35,581 nt of DNA, from the NCBI RefSeq assembly GCF_025154055.1, contig NZ_JAOALK010000028.1, positions 1-35,581 on the forward strand, given 5' to 3'. The translations under genes were made by a program, and so were the position numbers. The notes under the pieces were generated by a model. The model ran no database searches, was not told the origin of the DNA, and saw only the letters and a program-made list of their open reading frames with translations. Source of the stretch: Aquibacillus koreensis. Its GTDB lineage: Bacteria; Bacillota; Bacilli; Bacillales; Amphibacillaceae. How positions within the stretch are numbered: the first letter of the stretch is position 1; each line of letters starts with the position of its first letter. Positions 1-7,898 of this stretch are shown here, piece by piece.

Positions 1-1
1 A

Positions 2-106
2 CAAGAAGAACGAAATCGCGTCCCGCGATGGCTATGGGATAGAGCGTTATTATGTAAAGAGGAAAAAAATACAGATAGAGGGTTATTAAGGGAAGAAAAC
101 CATTAA
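2..106 (+). CDS. Possible 3' end of a truncated gene
   Basis: An open frame enters from the window edge and stops with TAA after 34 codons (it begins QEERNRVPRWLWDRALL). The composition, with many Arg, Trp and Leu, is protein-like, but I do not recognise it and it is too short to assign. The stop lies just before the inverted repeat that borders the IS91-like element, so this could be a gene interrupted or bordered by that insertion. It could also be a chance open frame. Confidence 0.25.
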   Translation, partial: QEERNRVPRWLWDRALLCKEEKNTDRGLLREENH

Positions 107-119
107 GAACATAAAGAAA

Positions 120-183
120 AAGTATGCTTTCTGTGATATTGTTTAATCGCCAAACCAAACAATAAAAAAGAGAGAGCATACTT
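120..183. repeat. Imperfect inverted repeat bordering the IS91-like element
   Basis: AAGTATGCT (120-128) is the exact reverse complement of AGCATACTT (175-183). Inside it, ATTGTTT (138-144) pairs with AAACAAT (157-163), so the segment can fold into a long hairpin. It lies about 130 bases before the recombinase gene. Candidate roles are the left terminus of the element or a terminator for the upstream gene; the sequence does not decide between them. Confidence 0.5.
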
Positions 184-309
184 CTATGAAATTTATTCTA
201 ACACGAAAAACAACAAAATTACATAACCAATATTTTACTCCACTTAATCGTGGACCACCCACCTTCCGGTTTGTTTAAAAATCAACTAACAAATCGGAGG
301 GCTTTTATA

Positions 310-1179
310 ATGGAAAAATATAAACGACAGATCGAACTATTCTTTGAGCTTAAGAACTCACCAGAATCCACAAGAAAATCTATGAGAAGAAGAATAAACG
401 ATTTTTTATTCTATGTGGAAGTAGTATTAGAGATAGAAATTGATGAAGTTGCTTTTGAAGATATTCAGGGGTATATCCTTCACTTAAAAAGAGATAGAAA
501 ACTTTCACCAGGGACAATAAATAATTGTATTTCATCTATTAAGTTTTTTTACACGTATGTACTAGAGAAAACCTGGAATCCAATAAAGGTACCTAGAATG
601 AGAAGAGGCAAGAGCTTCCCTGTTATTCCACCTAGAGAGCAAGTATATGCACTTTTAGAGGGTACCAATAATTTAAAACATAAGGCGATTCTCGCCTTAA
701 TCTATGGTAGTGGATTGCGCGTTAGTGAAGTTGCACGACTAAAAATTAGTGATATAGATAGTCAAGGAATGCGAGTTCGTGTGCAGAAAACAAAACACGA
801 TACGAACCGTTATACCATTTTGTCTGAAGCTAGTCTTCTTGTCCTGCGAGAGTATTTCAAAGCCTATCATCATCGATCCTTTTCTAAAAATGATTGGCTC
901 TTCAAGGGACAAAAGCAAGAGAATCATATTACGGTTAAAAGCATACAAAATACCTTTCTTAAAATTAGAGAAAGATTAAATCTCGATACAGCAATTTCAG
1001 CACATACCTTACGGCATTGTTTTGCGACACACTCTCTCGAAGACGGAATTGATCCTGTGCATATACAACATATGTTAGGTCATAAAAGAGTGGCAACGAC
1101 AGTTGCTTATTTACACATGACTTCTAAAAGTTTAATGGGGATCAAAAGTCCATTGGACCAGCCTAGAGGTAAAAATTGA
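310..1179 (+). CDS. Tyrosine recombinase/integrase of IS91-like element
   Basis: This is a 289-residue site-specific recombinase of the phage-integrase/Xer type, which cuts DNA through a tyrosine-phosphate intermediate. The N-terminal third is a SAM-like core-binding domain. The catalytic set is visible: Arg137 in GSGLRVSEV, Lys160 or Lys162 in the beta-hairpin, His232-x-x-Arg235 in AHTLRHCFATH, His258 in LGHKR and the nucleophile Tyr267 in VAYLHM. An in-frame GTG lies 60 bases upstream, but ATG 310 has the ribosome site AATCGGAGGG just before it, so I use 310. The stop overlaps the transposase start in TGATG, indicating translational coupling. All catalytic residues are present, so the protein is probably active. 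Its role in the element, perhaps resolving intermediates or choosing sites, is inference. Confidence 0.88.
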   Translation: MEKYKRQIELFFELKNSPESTRKSMRRRINDFLFYVEVVLEIEIDEVAFEDIQGYILHLKRDRKLSPGTINNCISSIKFFYTYVLEKTWNPIKVPRMRRGKSFPVIPPREQVYALLEGTNNLKHKAILALIYGSGLRVSEVARLKISDIDSQGMRVRVQKTKHDTNRYTILSEASLLVLREYFKAYHHRSFSKNDWLFKGQKQENHITVKSIQNTFLKIRERLNLDTAISAHTLRHCFATHSLEDGIDPVHIQHMLGHKRVATTVAYLHMTSKSLMGIKSPLDQPRGKN

Positions 1180-2342
1180 TGACTATACAAAGTTTATTCG
1201 TTGATAACTACGATTACTTTAGAGTAACTCATAAAGTATCCATAGAACAGGCAAAAGCAGCCACGGCCATTAAAAATTGTAAAACAGATGCTTTAGGAGG
1301 TCACAGGCATGAGTGTGATTCATGTGGTGATTCAAAACTTAGCTATAATTCTTGTCGAAATCGTCACTGTCCGCAATGTCAAGGAGTTGATAAAGAGATT
1401 TGGGTGGATCAAAGAAGCAAAGATATTTTAAACGCACCCTATTTTCACGTCGTGTTTACGATACCCGAACAATTACACATGTTGATCTATCACAATCAAA
1501 AACTACTTTATAAATTAATGTACAAAGCAGTGGCAGAAACTTTGAACGAACTCGCATGGGACGATAAATATTTAGGTGCCCAAATTGGCTTTTTATCTGT
1601 CTTGCATACTTGGGGCCAGAATTTACACTATCATCCTCACATTCATACCATAGTCTTGGCCGGAGGCCTGACAAAAGATAACCGTTGGAAGGAAACGAGT
1701 AAAAAATTCTTTATTCCTGTGAAAGTTTTATCAAAGCAATTTAGAGGGAAATTTCTCTATTATCTCAAACAATATTACAACCAAAAGAAATTAAAGTTCT
1801 TTACTGAAACAACAAAATATCAATCTAGAAGTCAGTTTCAACAATTACTAGATAGCTGTTATGAACTGAATTGGTATAGTTATACCAAAAGAACATTTTC
1901 AGGTCCTTTAGCTGTGATGAAGTACCTTGGATTATACACGCACAGAATTGCCATTTCGAATAAACGTATCCTTTCACAAGGTTATGATACAGTGACCATC
2001 GGTGTAAAAGACTATAAGAATAACAATAAGAGAAAGCAAGTAAAGATGACCAAAGTAGAATTTATTCGGCGTTTTTTAATGCATGTATTACCGACACGAT
2101 TTGTGAAAGTAAGGCATTATGGTTTATTAGCAAATCGAAATAGAAAAACGAAGTTGGAACGTTGTCGAAGACTAACAAAGAGCCCTAGCTATAAACCGTT
2201 ATATGAAGGGTTAAGTAAAATTGAAGTCCTTGGAAAAATATTAAATAAGGATATGACTTTGTGTCCTTCGTGTAAAAAAGGTCATCTAGAAAGCGTTCAT
2301 TCATTTAAGATACCGCCGTTTCCATCATATAAGATACCGTGA
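1179..2342 (+). CDS. IS91-family HUH (Y2) transposase
   Basis: This 387-residue transposase belongs to the IS91/IS801 family, which moves by a rolling-circle-like single-strand mechanism. An N-terminal zinc-ribbon region holds Cys47, Cys50, Cys60, His64, Cys65 and Cys68 (numbered from the TTG at 1176, one more than from ATG). The HUH metal-binding motif is in HYHPHIH at about 151-157. The paired catalytic tyrosines are Tyr250 and Tyr254 in YLGLYTHR, spaced as in IS91 TnpA. The C-terminus carries a further CPSC pair. ATG at 1179 overlaps the stop of the recombinase, with AGAGG upstream; TTG at 1176 is an alternative one codon earlier. No frameshift is seen, so the gene looks intact. Confidence 0.9.
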   Translation: MTIQSLFVDNYDYFRVTHKVSIEQAKAATAIKNCKTDALGGHRHECDSCGDSKLSYNSCRNRHCPQCQGVDKEIWVDQRSKDILNAPYFHVVFTIPEQLHMLIYHNQKLLYKLMYKAVAETLNELAWDDKYLGAQIGFLSVLHTWGQNLHYHPHIHTIVLAGGLTKDNRWKETSKKFFIPVKVLSKQFRGKFLYYLKQYYNQKKLKFFTETTKYQSRSQFQQLLDSCYELNWYSYTKRTFSGPLAVMKYLGLYTHRIAISNKRILSQGYDTVTIGVKDYKNNNKRKQVKMTKVEFIRRFLMHVLPTRFVKVRHYGLLANRNRKTKLERCRRLTKSPSYKPLYEGLSKIEVLGKILNKDMTLCPSCKKGHLESVHSFKIPPFPSYKIP

Positions 2343-2402
2343 TCGGTAGAATTAAATGCTTTTTTAAAAGCCTCTTAAATGGGGAGGGGGAAAGTACACC
2401 CA

Positions 2403-2454
2403 TTTTTAACTGTTATCTATGTTTTTAAGAAAAAACATAGATAACAGTTAAAAA
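2403..2454. repeat. 24-bp perfect inverted repeat at right end of element
   Basis: Arms at 2403-2426 and 2431-2454 are exact reverse complements around the four-base loop AAGA; the arms start and end in T and A runs. It could be a bidirectional terminator for the transposase or the structured end of the IS91-like element. The arm length is more than a terminator needs. Confidence 0.85.
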
Positions 2455-2485
2455 AACTGATAAATAAAAGATCAAAAATGAGGTT

Positions 2486-2535
2486 GGGGAGGATTGAATC
2501 CCCATAGGAAGAGAAGGAAGCGACTTCGTCCTTCT
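2486..2535. other. Structured intergenic segment with two adjacent hairpins
   Basis: GGGGA (2486-2490) pairs with TCCCC (2499-2503), and AGAAGGA (2512-2518) pairs with TCCTTCT (2529-2535). The region from 2343 to 2717 has no gene; it holds this segment, the 24-bp hairpin, a terminator and one dispersed repeat. The two hairpins match no RNA family I can name. Confidence 0.35.
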
Positions 2536-2580
2536 GGGACAATCAAAAATTTGCGGATAGTGGTAATACGAGATAGTACA

Positions 2581-2623
2581 AAGGCACAGATAGCTTAAAT
2601 AGCTAAATGTGCCTTCTTTTTTC
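2581..2623 (+). terminator. Stem-loop followed by T run
   Basis: AAGGCACA (2581-2588) pairs with TGTGCCTT (2608-2615), with an inner TAGCT/AGCTA stem, followed by CTTTTTTCG. This is a good intrinsic terminator, placed after the IS element and before glutaminase. No gene directly precedes it, so it may end a transcript of the structured 2486-2535 segment or of a gene lost on insertion. Confidence 0.65.
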
Positions 2624-2647
2624 GCAAACTTCCGATTGTTCCCTAAA

Positions 2648-2668
2648 AGAACCGTCCCCTTGTTTCCA
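2648..2668 (-). repeat. Dispersed 31-bp repeat family, partial copy
   Basis: AGAACCGTCCCCTTGTTTCC lies here, the reverse-oriented core plus one terminal TGTTTCCA; the other end is missing. It sits 50 bases before glutaminase. Confidence 0.8.
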
Positions 2669-2717
2669 TTTCATGAATTATGTTTTATTGGTTCATACTA
2701 TGGTCGGGTGATGATGT

Positions 2718-3647
2718 ATGCTATGTAAAACAAATGAAGAATTAAATGCACTTGTAAAAGAAGCGAAATCTTTTACGAGTAATGGAAAAGTCGCGGATTA
2801 CATTCCTGCACTAAGAAAGGGTAATCCAAGTAATTTATCCATTGCGATCAACTATCCTGATGGACTTTGTATTTCTGCAGGGGATGTGGAGAAGAAGTTT
2901 ACGCTTCAAAGTGTTTCAAAGGTGATTAGCTTGGCACTGGTATTAATCGATCAAGGATCAGAATATGTATTTGATCATGTTGGAATGGAACCAACGGGAG
3001 ATCCTTTTAATTCAATTGCGAAATTAGAATCGATGATCCCGGCCAAGCCCTTAAACCCAATGATAAATGCAGGCGCATTGGTGGTTACTCATATGCTTAA
3101 AGGAGCTACTGTGTCTGACAGATTTGATCGTCTATTGGGCTTTGTTCAAGAGCTTGCCGATGATACTTCTATAAGCTTTAATAAAGAAGTTGCCCGTTCG
3201 GAAGTAGAGACAGCGGACCTCAACAGAGCATTATGTTATTTTTTAAAGCAACATGACATAATCGATGAGGATGTAGAAGAACTAATCGACATCTATACGA
3301 AACAATGTGCGATTGAAATGAACTGTTTACATCTAGCAAGAATAGGGTTAGTTTTTGCGATGGATGGGATCGATCCTGATTCAGGAAAACAGATTATTCC
3401 TAAAGAGTATGCTCGCATATGCAAAACATTTATGGTCACGTGTGGGATGTATAATGCTTCTGGTGAATTCGCCATTAAAATAGGGATTCCTGCTAAAAGT
3501 GGTGTGGCAGGTGGAATTATGGGTGCAGTGCCCGGAAGATTCGGCATTGGTATTTTTGGTCCGGCATTAGATGATAAAGGAAATAGTATTGCAGGAATAA
3601 AGTTGTTGGAGATGTTGTCGAACAATTATAAGCTAAGTATGTTTTAA
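2718..3647 (+). CDS. glsA: Glutaminase A
   Basis: This cytoplasmic enzyme hydrolyses L-glutamine to glutamate and ammonia and belongs to the serine-dependent beta-lactamase-like fold. At 309 residues it has the normal family length. Visible signatures are the catalytic Ser65-x-x-Lys68 in LQSVSKV, the NPMINAGA segment, [13 protein letters not shown] and the [10 protein letters not shown] segment near the C-terminus. No signal peptide or membrane segment is present. ATG 2718 follows GGGTGATGATGT; an in-frame TGA six bases earlier forbids a longer start. The gene stands alone, between an insertion element and a cell-wall gene, with its own terminator. No glutamine transporter is beside it. Confidence 0.93.
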   Translation: MLCKTNEELNALVKEAKSFTSNGKVADYIPALRKGNPSNLSIAINYPDGLCISAGDVEKKFTLQSVSKVISLALVLIDQGSEYVFDHVGMEPTGDPFNSIAKLESMIPAKPLNPMINAGALVVTHMLKGATVSDRFDRLLGFVQELADDTSISFNKEVARSEVETADLNRALCYFLKQHDIIDEDVEELIDIYTKQCAIEMNCLHLARIGLVFAMDGIDPDSGKQIIPKEYARICKTFMVTCGMYNASGEFAIKIGIPAKSGVAGGIMGAVPGRFGIGIFGPALDDKGNSIAGIKLLEMLSNNYKLSMF

Positions 3648-3747
3648 ATGAAAATGCTTATCTTAGAAAATATATATATCCGCCTTACTCCTCTCCATAT
3701 TAGTAGTAAGATAGGACAGACACTGTTACAAAAAAATATAAGATTTC

Positions 3748-3777
3748 GCTGCCAGAGTAACTCTGGCGCTTTTTTTT
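3748..3777 (+). terminator. Rho-independent terminator of glsA
   Basis: GCCAGAG (3751-3757), loop TAA, CTCTGGC (3761-3767), then GC and eight T residues: a textbook intrinsic terminator about 100 bases after the glutaminase stop. Confidence 0.9.
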
Positions 3778-3811
3778 GTTAGTCACTAAACTGTACAACT
3801 CTTAAATGTTG

Positions 3812-3817
3812 TATAAT
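3812..3817 (+). promoter_or_regulatory. Candidate -10 box upstream of carboxypeptidase gene
   Basis: TATAAT stands 35 bases before the start of the D-Ala-D-Ala carboxypeptidase gene. No good -35 hexamer is seen at the right spacing, so the promoter call rests on this box and its position. Confidence 0.4.
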
Positions 3818-3852
3818 GACAACACAATCTCACATGCGTTTTGGAGGACAGA

Positions 3853-4854
3853 ATGATACTTATAAAACGAATAATAGTTGTTTTAGTACTTGTACTAATT
3901 GCAGGTAGTGGCCTGTATATTTCGAATTTCTATGCACAACCTGACCCTGTTTTTACAGTTGGCAATGTTTCTGGAGCACAATATACACGGATAACAAAAA
4001 ATCCAGATATCCCAATGCGCACAAAGTTTAAGAAGCTACCTGAAGAGGTCGAGATCGAAGCGAGCTCCGTTATTTTGATAACAATCGATGGGGATATATT
4101 ATTTGAAAGGAACAAGGATGAATCCTTGCCTGTTGCTAGTATGTCCAAGATGATGACAGAGCTTTTGGTTTTGGAAGCAATCCAAGCAGGAGACATTAGT
4201 TGGGATCAAACAGTAGAAATAAGTGCGTATGCTTCTACTATTTCGAATCAGCCGGGCTTTGCATCCGTTCATTTACAACAAGGACAAGCGTACACTGTTG
4301 AGGAATTATTTCACTCAATGGTAATTCACTCTGCCAACGGTGCATCGATCGCTTTAGCGGAAGTGGTAGCGGGAACAGAAGGAGACTTTGTTGCAGAAAT
4401 GAATGAAAAAGCCGAAAATCTAGGTCTTACTAACACAAGGTTTGTAAACAGTACTGGATTGGATAATATAGACCTTGGTGAATTTGTTTCGGTTGGAACA
4501 CGATCGGATACGAATAGAATGTCCGCACAGGATGTTGCATCTTTAGCTAGACATGTAATCGAACAATATCCTGAAATCCTAGACGTGGTTGATGCCTCTA
4601 GTTATACACTTGATGGTGTGATACATAAAAATACAAATTGGATGCTACCAGAGGTAAATGAACAAGGTCTTGGGTTTCAAGGCGTGGATGGACTGAAAAC
4701 AGGTTTCACCAATGAAGCGGGATATTGCTTTGCGGGTACGGTGGAACGTGAAGATCACCGTCTAATATCAGTAGTAATGGGTACATCCTCGATAACCGAA
4801 CGCTTTTCACAAACAAAACACCTCTACGAATCCGCATTTAACGAATTGGAGTGA
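3853..4854 (+). CDS. D-alanyl-D-alanine carboxypeptidase (peptidase S11)
   Basis: This low-molecular-mass penicillin-binding protein removes the terminal D-Ala from peptidoglycan stem peptides. The 333 residues start with an uncleaved anchor or signal segment (about residues 5-25) that places the enzyme outside the membrane. The three active-site motifs are Ser96-Met-Ser-Lys99, Ser160-Ala-Asn162 and Lys282-Thr-Gly284. The C-terminal beta domain of DacA-type PBP5 is absent: the protein ends soon after the catalytic domain, so it is a short, N-anchored form, and I give no gene symbol. A TTG 12 bases upstream is part of the TTGGAGG ribosome site; ATG 3853 is the start. An inverted pair of dispersed repeats follows the stop at once. 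Confidence 0.88.
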   Translation: MILIKRIIVVLVLVLIAGSGLYISNFYAQPDPVFTVGNVSGAQYTRITKNPDIPMRTKFKKLPEEVEIEASSVILITIDGDILFERNKDESLPVASMSKMMTELLVLEAIQAGDISWDQTVEISAYASTISNQPGFASVHLQQGQAYTVEELFHSMVIHSANGASIALAEVVAGTEGDFVAEMNEKAENLGLTNTRFVNSTGLDNIDLGEFVSVGTRSDTNRMSAQDVASLARHVIEQYPEILDVVDASSYTLDGVIHKNTNWMLPEVNEQGLGFQGVDGLKTGFTNEAGYCFAGTVEREDHRLISVVMGTSSITERFSQTKHLYESAFNELE

Positions 4855-4858
4855 AGAC

Positions 4859-4922
4859 GGAAACATGGGGACGGTTCTTTCGTTTCCATTTTTGGAAACG
4901 AAAGAACCGTCCCCATGTTTCC
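4859..4922. repeat. Dispersed 31-bp repeat, perfect inverted pair
   Basis: Two units lie head to head: 30-base arms at 4859-4888 and 4893-4922 are exact reverse complements around TTTT. It begins four bases after the carboxypeptidase stop and could act as a terminator or transcript-end hairpin for that gene, though there is no T run. Confidence 0.9.
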
Positions 4923-4923
4923 A

Positions 4924-4952
4924 TTGCTTTTTCCAGGAGCTATGTGTATAAT
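4924..4952 (+). promoter_or_regulatory. Sigma-A promoter of the argS T-box leader
   Basis: TTGCTT (4924-4929) and TATAAT (4947-4952) are separated by 17 bases. Transcription would start near 4959, just before the T-box stem I. Confidence 0.75.
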
Positions 4953-4964
4953 ATCCTGTAATAT

Positions 4965-5246
4965 TTAATAGCTAATTTGATGATGAAGAGAGTAGTGATT
5001 GTTTTCTCGTAAAGCGAGCCAGTGTTGGTGGAAGACTGGTACGGAGGCAATGATGAAGCGCACTTCTGAGAAGGTTTATCGAAGTAAGAGTAGATAAACT
5101 CGGGTAAAACCCGTTATTGATTCGAGCCGGCTTATTTTTCGTGTGTTTAAGCGCATATCCTATGTGTATCGCAGAAATAAGCAAATAGAGTGGTACCGCG
5201 AGTTCAATCCTCGTCTCTAAGATTTCTTAGAGACGGGGGTTTTTTA
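4965..5246 (+). ncRNA. T-box riboswitch leader of argS
   Basis: The leader senses uncharged tRNA and allows readthrough into argS. Visible parts are the stem I start with GAAGAGAGTAGT, the distal stem I, and a candidate specifier codon CGC (Arg) at 5059-5061 in GATGAAGCGCACTTCTGAG. The conserved T-box AGTGGTACCGCG, which pairs with the tRNA 3' end, is at about 5189-5200. The terminator has CGTCTCTAAG (5212-5221) pairing with CTTAGAGACG (5226-5235), then GGGG and a T run. An Arg specifier agrees with the downstream arginyl-tRNA synthetase. The specifier position is read by analogy to other T-boxes, not by folding. Confidence 0.92.
5212..5246 (+). terminator. Conditional terminator of the T-box
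   Basis: A ten-base perfect stem with loop ATTT is followed by GGGGTTTTTT. It lies directly after the T-box sequence and competes with the antiterminator that pairs with uncharged tRNA-Arg. Confidence 0.9.
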
Positions 5247-5271
5247 TTATGCAAAAGGGGCGAATATTATT

Positions 5272-6981
5272 ATGGAGTATAAACAAATGGTTGCTTTATC
5301 GATCCATGAAGCATTAGTTAAAAATGATGTGAAATCGTTATCGAAGCAGGAGATAACGAAGACATTAGAAGTACCACCACAGCAATCGATGGGTGATTAT
5401 GCTTTTCCATGTTTTGTATTAGCAAAGACTTTGAAAAAAGCACCAAATCAGATTGCGAATGATCTTTCTGCCAATATGGAGAGTGGTCTCATCGAACGTG
5501 TGGAAGCAGTCGGTCCTTATGTTAACGTGTATCTCGATAAGACATTTACAGGAAAAGCAATCGTTGAAGAAATTTTAAATGAAAGAGAGGCTTATGGTAG
5601 TCCTAGCCTTGGTAATGGAGAGCAAATAACGATTGACTTGTCATCTCCAAACATTGCCAAACCTTTCTCCATGGGTCACTTGCGTTCCACAGTGATCGGA
5701 AATGCATTAGCTAATATTATGCAAAAGTGTGGCTATACTCCAGTGAAAATCAATCATTTAGGTGATTGGGGAACTCAATTTGGTAAGCTAATAACCGCTT
5801 ATAAGCAGTGGGGGGAAGAAGAAAAGGTAAAGGCTGAGCCAATAAAAGAGCTACTAGCATTATACATTCATTTTCATGAAGAAGCGGAAGTAAATCCAGA
5901 ACTAGAAGTACAGGGACGCTATTGGTTTAAACAATTAGAGGACGGAAACCAAGAAGCGCTTGCGTTATGGAAATGGTTCCGGGAAGTGTCTTTAGTAGAC
6001 TTTCAACGGATTTATCAATTGCTTGGAGTTGAATTTGACTCGTTTCAAGGGGAAGCTTTTTACAACGATAAGATGGAGCCGGTTGTGAATGAATTGGAAG
6101 AGAAGCACCTACTTTCTGAATCGGATGGTGCCATGGTAGTGGGTTTAGATGAATTCAATCATCCTCCTTGCCTCATTAAAAAATCAGACGGTGCAACATT
6201 GTATGCTACAAGAGATTTAGCTGCAGCTTTATACCGGAAAAAGGAATACAGTTTCGCCAAAGCATTGTACGTTGTAGGTGGAGAACAGTCATTACATTTT
6301 AAACAAGTGTTTGAAGTGTTAAAGAAAATGGGATATACATGGGCTGCTGATATGCACCATATTTCTTTCGGCATGATGCTAAAAGACGGTAAAAAAATGT
6401 CGACAAGAAAAGGAAAAATAGTCCTTCTTGAAGAAGTGCTAAAAGAAGCGATCGAGCTTGCAACCGAGAATATTGAAAGTCGTAACCATGAACTGGAGAA
6501 TAAAGAAGAAGTGGCCAAAAGTGTAGGGGTTGGCGCAGTCATTTTCCACGATCTGAAAAATTATCGTCAAAATGATATCGAATTCTCACTCGAATCGATG
6601 CTAACATTTGAAGGCGAGACTGGACCATATATTCAATACACGTACGCTCGGGCATGCTCTATTTTACGAAAAGGAATGAACCAAGTAGAAATTGTTGAGC
6701 AGTCTTATCAAGCGTTTCAAGACGATAAGGCCTGGACAGTTCTTTCGCTTTTGATGAAGTTTGAAGAGGTAATCACACATGCCTATCACCAGTTTGATCC
6801 TTCTCAAATTGCCAAATACACGATCGATCTCGCTCAAGCATTTAACAAGTACTACGCAACCGTAAGAATCTTAGAAGAAGACAACCAATTAGGATCCAGA
6901 CTCCAATTAGTAGAAGCAACCACCATCGTATTAAAAGAAGGATTACGACTACTAGGCCTAAAAGCCCCAGAGAAGATGTAA
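5272..6981 (+). CDS. argS: Arginyl-tRNA synthetase
   Basis: This class I aminoacyl-tRNA synthetase charges tRNA-Arg with arginine. Its 569 residues run as an N-terminal Arg-tRNA synthetase additional domain (about 1-100), a Rossmann catalytic domain and a C-terminal DALR anticodon-binding domain (about 450-569). The HIGH-type motif appears as SMGH at 133-136 in SSPNIAKPFSMGHLRST, and KMSKS as KMSTR at 375-379 in DGKKMSTRKGK. The start ATG 5272 follows AAAAGGGGCGA. It sits 26 bases beyond the T-box terminator, so expression is expected to rise when arginyl-tRNA charging falls. The gene is monocistronic here; a dispersed repeat follows. Confidence 0.97.
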   Translation: MEYKQMVALSIHEALVKNDVKSLSKQEITKTLEVPPQQSMGDYAFPCFVLAKTLKKAPNQIANDLSANMESGLIERVEAVGPYVNVYLDKTFTGKAIVEEILNEREAYGSPSLGNGEQITIDLSSPNIAKPFSMGHLRSTVIGNALANIMQKCGYTPVKINHLGDWGTQFGKLITAYKQWGEEEKVKAEPIKELLALYIHFHEEAEVNPELEVQGRYWFKQLEDGNQEALALWKWFREVSLVDFQRIYQLLGVEFDSFQGEAFYNDKMEPVVNELEEKHLLSESDGAMVVGLDEFNHPPCLIKKSDGATLYATRDLAAALYRKKEYSFAKALYVVGGEQSLHFKQVFEVLKKMGYTWAADMHHISFGMMLKDGKKMSTRKGKIVLLEEVLKEAIELATENIESRNHELENKEEVAKSVGVGAVIFHDLKNYRQNDIEFSLESMLTFEGETGPYIQYTYARACSILRKGMNQVEIVEQSYQAFQDDKAWTVLSLLMKFEEVITHAYHQFDPSQIAKYTIDLAQAFNKYYATVRILEEDNQLGSRLQLVEATTIVLKEGLRLLGLKAPEKM

Positions 6982-6983
6982 TA

Positions 6984-7013
6984 GGAAACAGGGGGACAGT
7001 TCTTATGTTTCCA
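6984..7013 (+). repeat. Dispersed 31-bp repeat, with partial inverted partner at 7089-7103
   Basis: A full unit of core GGGACAGTTCT with both terminal sequences lies directly after the argS stop. A partner TGGAAACATAAGAAC at 7089-7103 matches its distal arm in reverse but then diverges, so the pair looks partly eroded. Confidence 0.8.
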
Positions 7014-7112
7014 ATATGTAGCTTGTTTTAACAACCTTTCTGATAAATTCCGCAGAACAAAAAAAGAAGCTAGTTCCTTCGGTAAAAGTGGAAACATAAG
7101 AACGATTAATCT

Positions 7113-7142
7113 ATTATCCCTCCTATCAATAGGAGGGATAAT
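7113..7142 (-). terminator. Perfect 14-bp stem-loop overlapping the cupin 3' end
   Basis: ATTATCCCTCCTAT (7113-7126) and ATAGGAGGGATAAT (7129-7142) are exact reverse complements with a two-base loop. On the minus strand the proximal arm encodes the last cupin residues and the stop codon is in the loop. The T tract after it is poor. It may act as a terminator or a 3'-end stabilising hairpin. Confidence 0.6.
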
Positions 7143-7722
7143 ATGGATACTGTTGATACGTTTGTTGTGGATTATATGGTTTATGATGTGATTTTTCACA
7201 ATCCTTATAAGGCCCAATATATGTGTTTGGCTTCACTGGCGCTGTGACGTTCTTCCACTCTTCCTCATTTATACAATACGTATGTGCCATGATATTGGAA
7301 GGTGTGAATTTTAAAAGGTCAGAACCTAATATTACTTCTGGATTTGGAGCATCAAAGATAGCTAACAGGTGAGTGTGGTCAGTTGTCGCTACTTCATAAT
7401 GCCACCATCCTTTTGGTACATTTGCTACTTGCCCTGGTGTGATGTGGAAATTTAATATTTGTTTCGTGAACGGATTTAATATCGATACAATCGCTGATCC
7501 TGCAATGCAATAGACTAATTCAGCAGCATTTTGATGGTAGTGTGGTTCAACAACATTACTTTTACTTAGAAATATATCAAGAAGTGATGTGTTCTCCAAT
7601 GTGTTTAGTTGTTTTTTTCCTAATACATTAATAAGGTTTTGTTGATTTTTAATAAACAATGGGCTTTTATTCATATCAAAGAAGTATTGCGTGGATGGAG
7701 ATGTGTAATCCATTTCTGTCAT
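7126..7722 (-). CDS. Cupin domain protein with Tyr/Pro-rich tail
   Basis: This 198-residue protein has a single conserved cupin barrel at about residues 55-140. PHYHQNAAELVYCIAGSA carries the likely metal ligands (His, His, Glu) and PGQVANVPKGWWHYEV the second cupin motif. The C-terminal 25 residues are rich in His, Pro, Gln and Tyr (ending QQYPYYPSY), a composition like that of spore-coat and other surface proteins of Bacillus. No signal peptide is seen. The start ATG 7722 follows AAAGAGGCGAATGACCT; a second Met three codons later is possible. The substrate is unknown. A spore role is inference from the tail alone. Confidence 0.75.
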   Translation of the reverse strand: MTEMDYTSPSTQYFFDMNKSPLFIKNQQNLINVLGKKQLNTLENTSLLDIFLSKSNVVEPHYHQNAAELVYCIAGSAIVSILNPFTKQILNFHITPGQVANVPKGWWHYEVATTDHTHLLAIFDAPNPEVILGSDLLKFTPSNIMAHTYCINEEEWKNVTAPVKPNTYIGPYKDCEKSHHKPYNPQQTYQQYPYYPSY

Positions 7723-7898
7723 AGGTCATTCGCCTCTTTCCTAATTTATAGTCAATATATGCAGTGATATTTATTTCTGTGTAAATGAGAGAAGGAAATT
7801 GTGGAAAAACCACTTGTAAGAGATTCTCATTTATTCATAAGGTTAAAAACCAATATCCGCATTGAAAGAAATGAAAGGAAGTTTCGTTTCAGTGTAAA

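Larger units (their letters stand above)
120..2454 (+). mobile_element. IS91-like insertion element with tyrosine recombinase and HUH transposase
   Basis: Two overlapping genes, a tyrosine recombinase and an IS91/IS801-type Y2 transposase, form one unit. It is flanked on the left by the 120-183 inverted repeat and on the right by a 24-bp perfect hairpin at 2403-2454. IS91-family elements lack the usual terminal repeats and target duplication and have secondary structure at their ends, and some carry an upstream integrase-like gene. The exact ends given here are inferred from the two hairpins. GAAC, a target used by IS91 relatives, is present at 107-110, but I cannot prove it is the junction. 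Confidence 0.6.

Noticed and set aside
3293-3625. 110-codon open frame on the minus strand inside glutaminase
   Set aside because: It is a shadow of glsA, with no ribosome site and no protein family; the plus-strand gene is certain.
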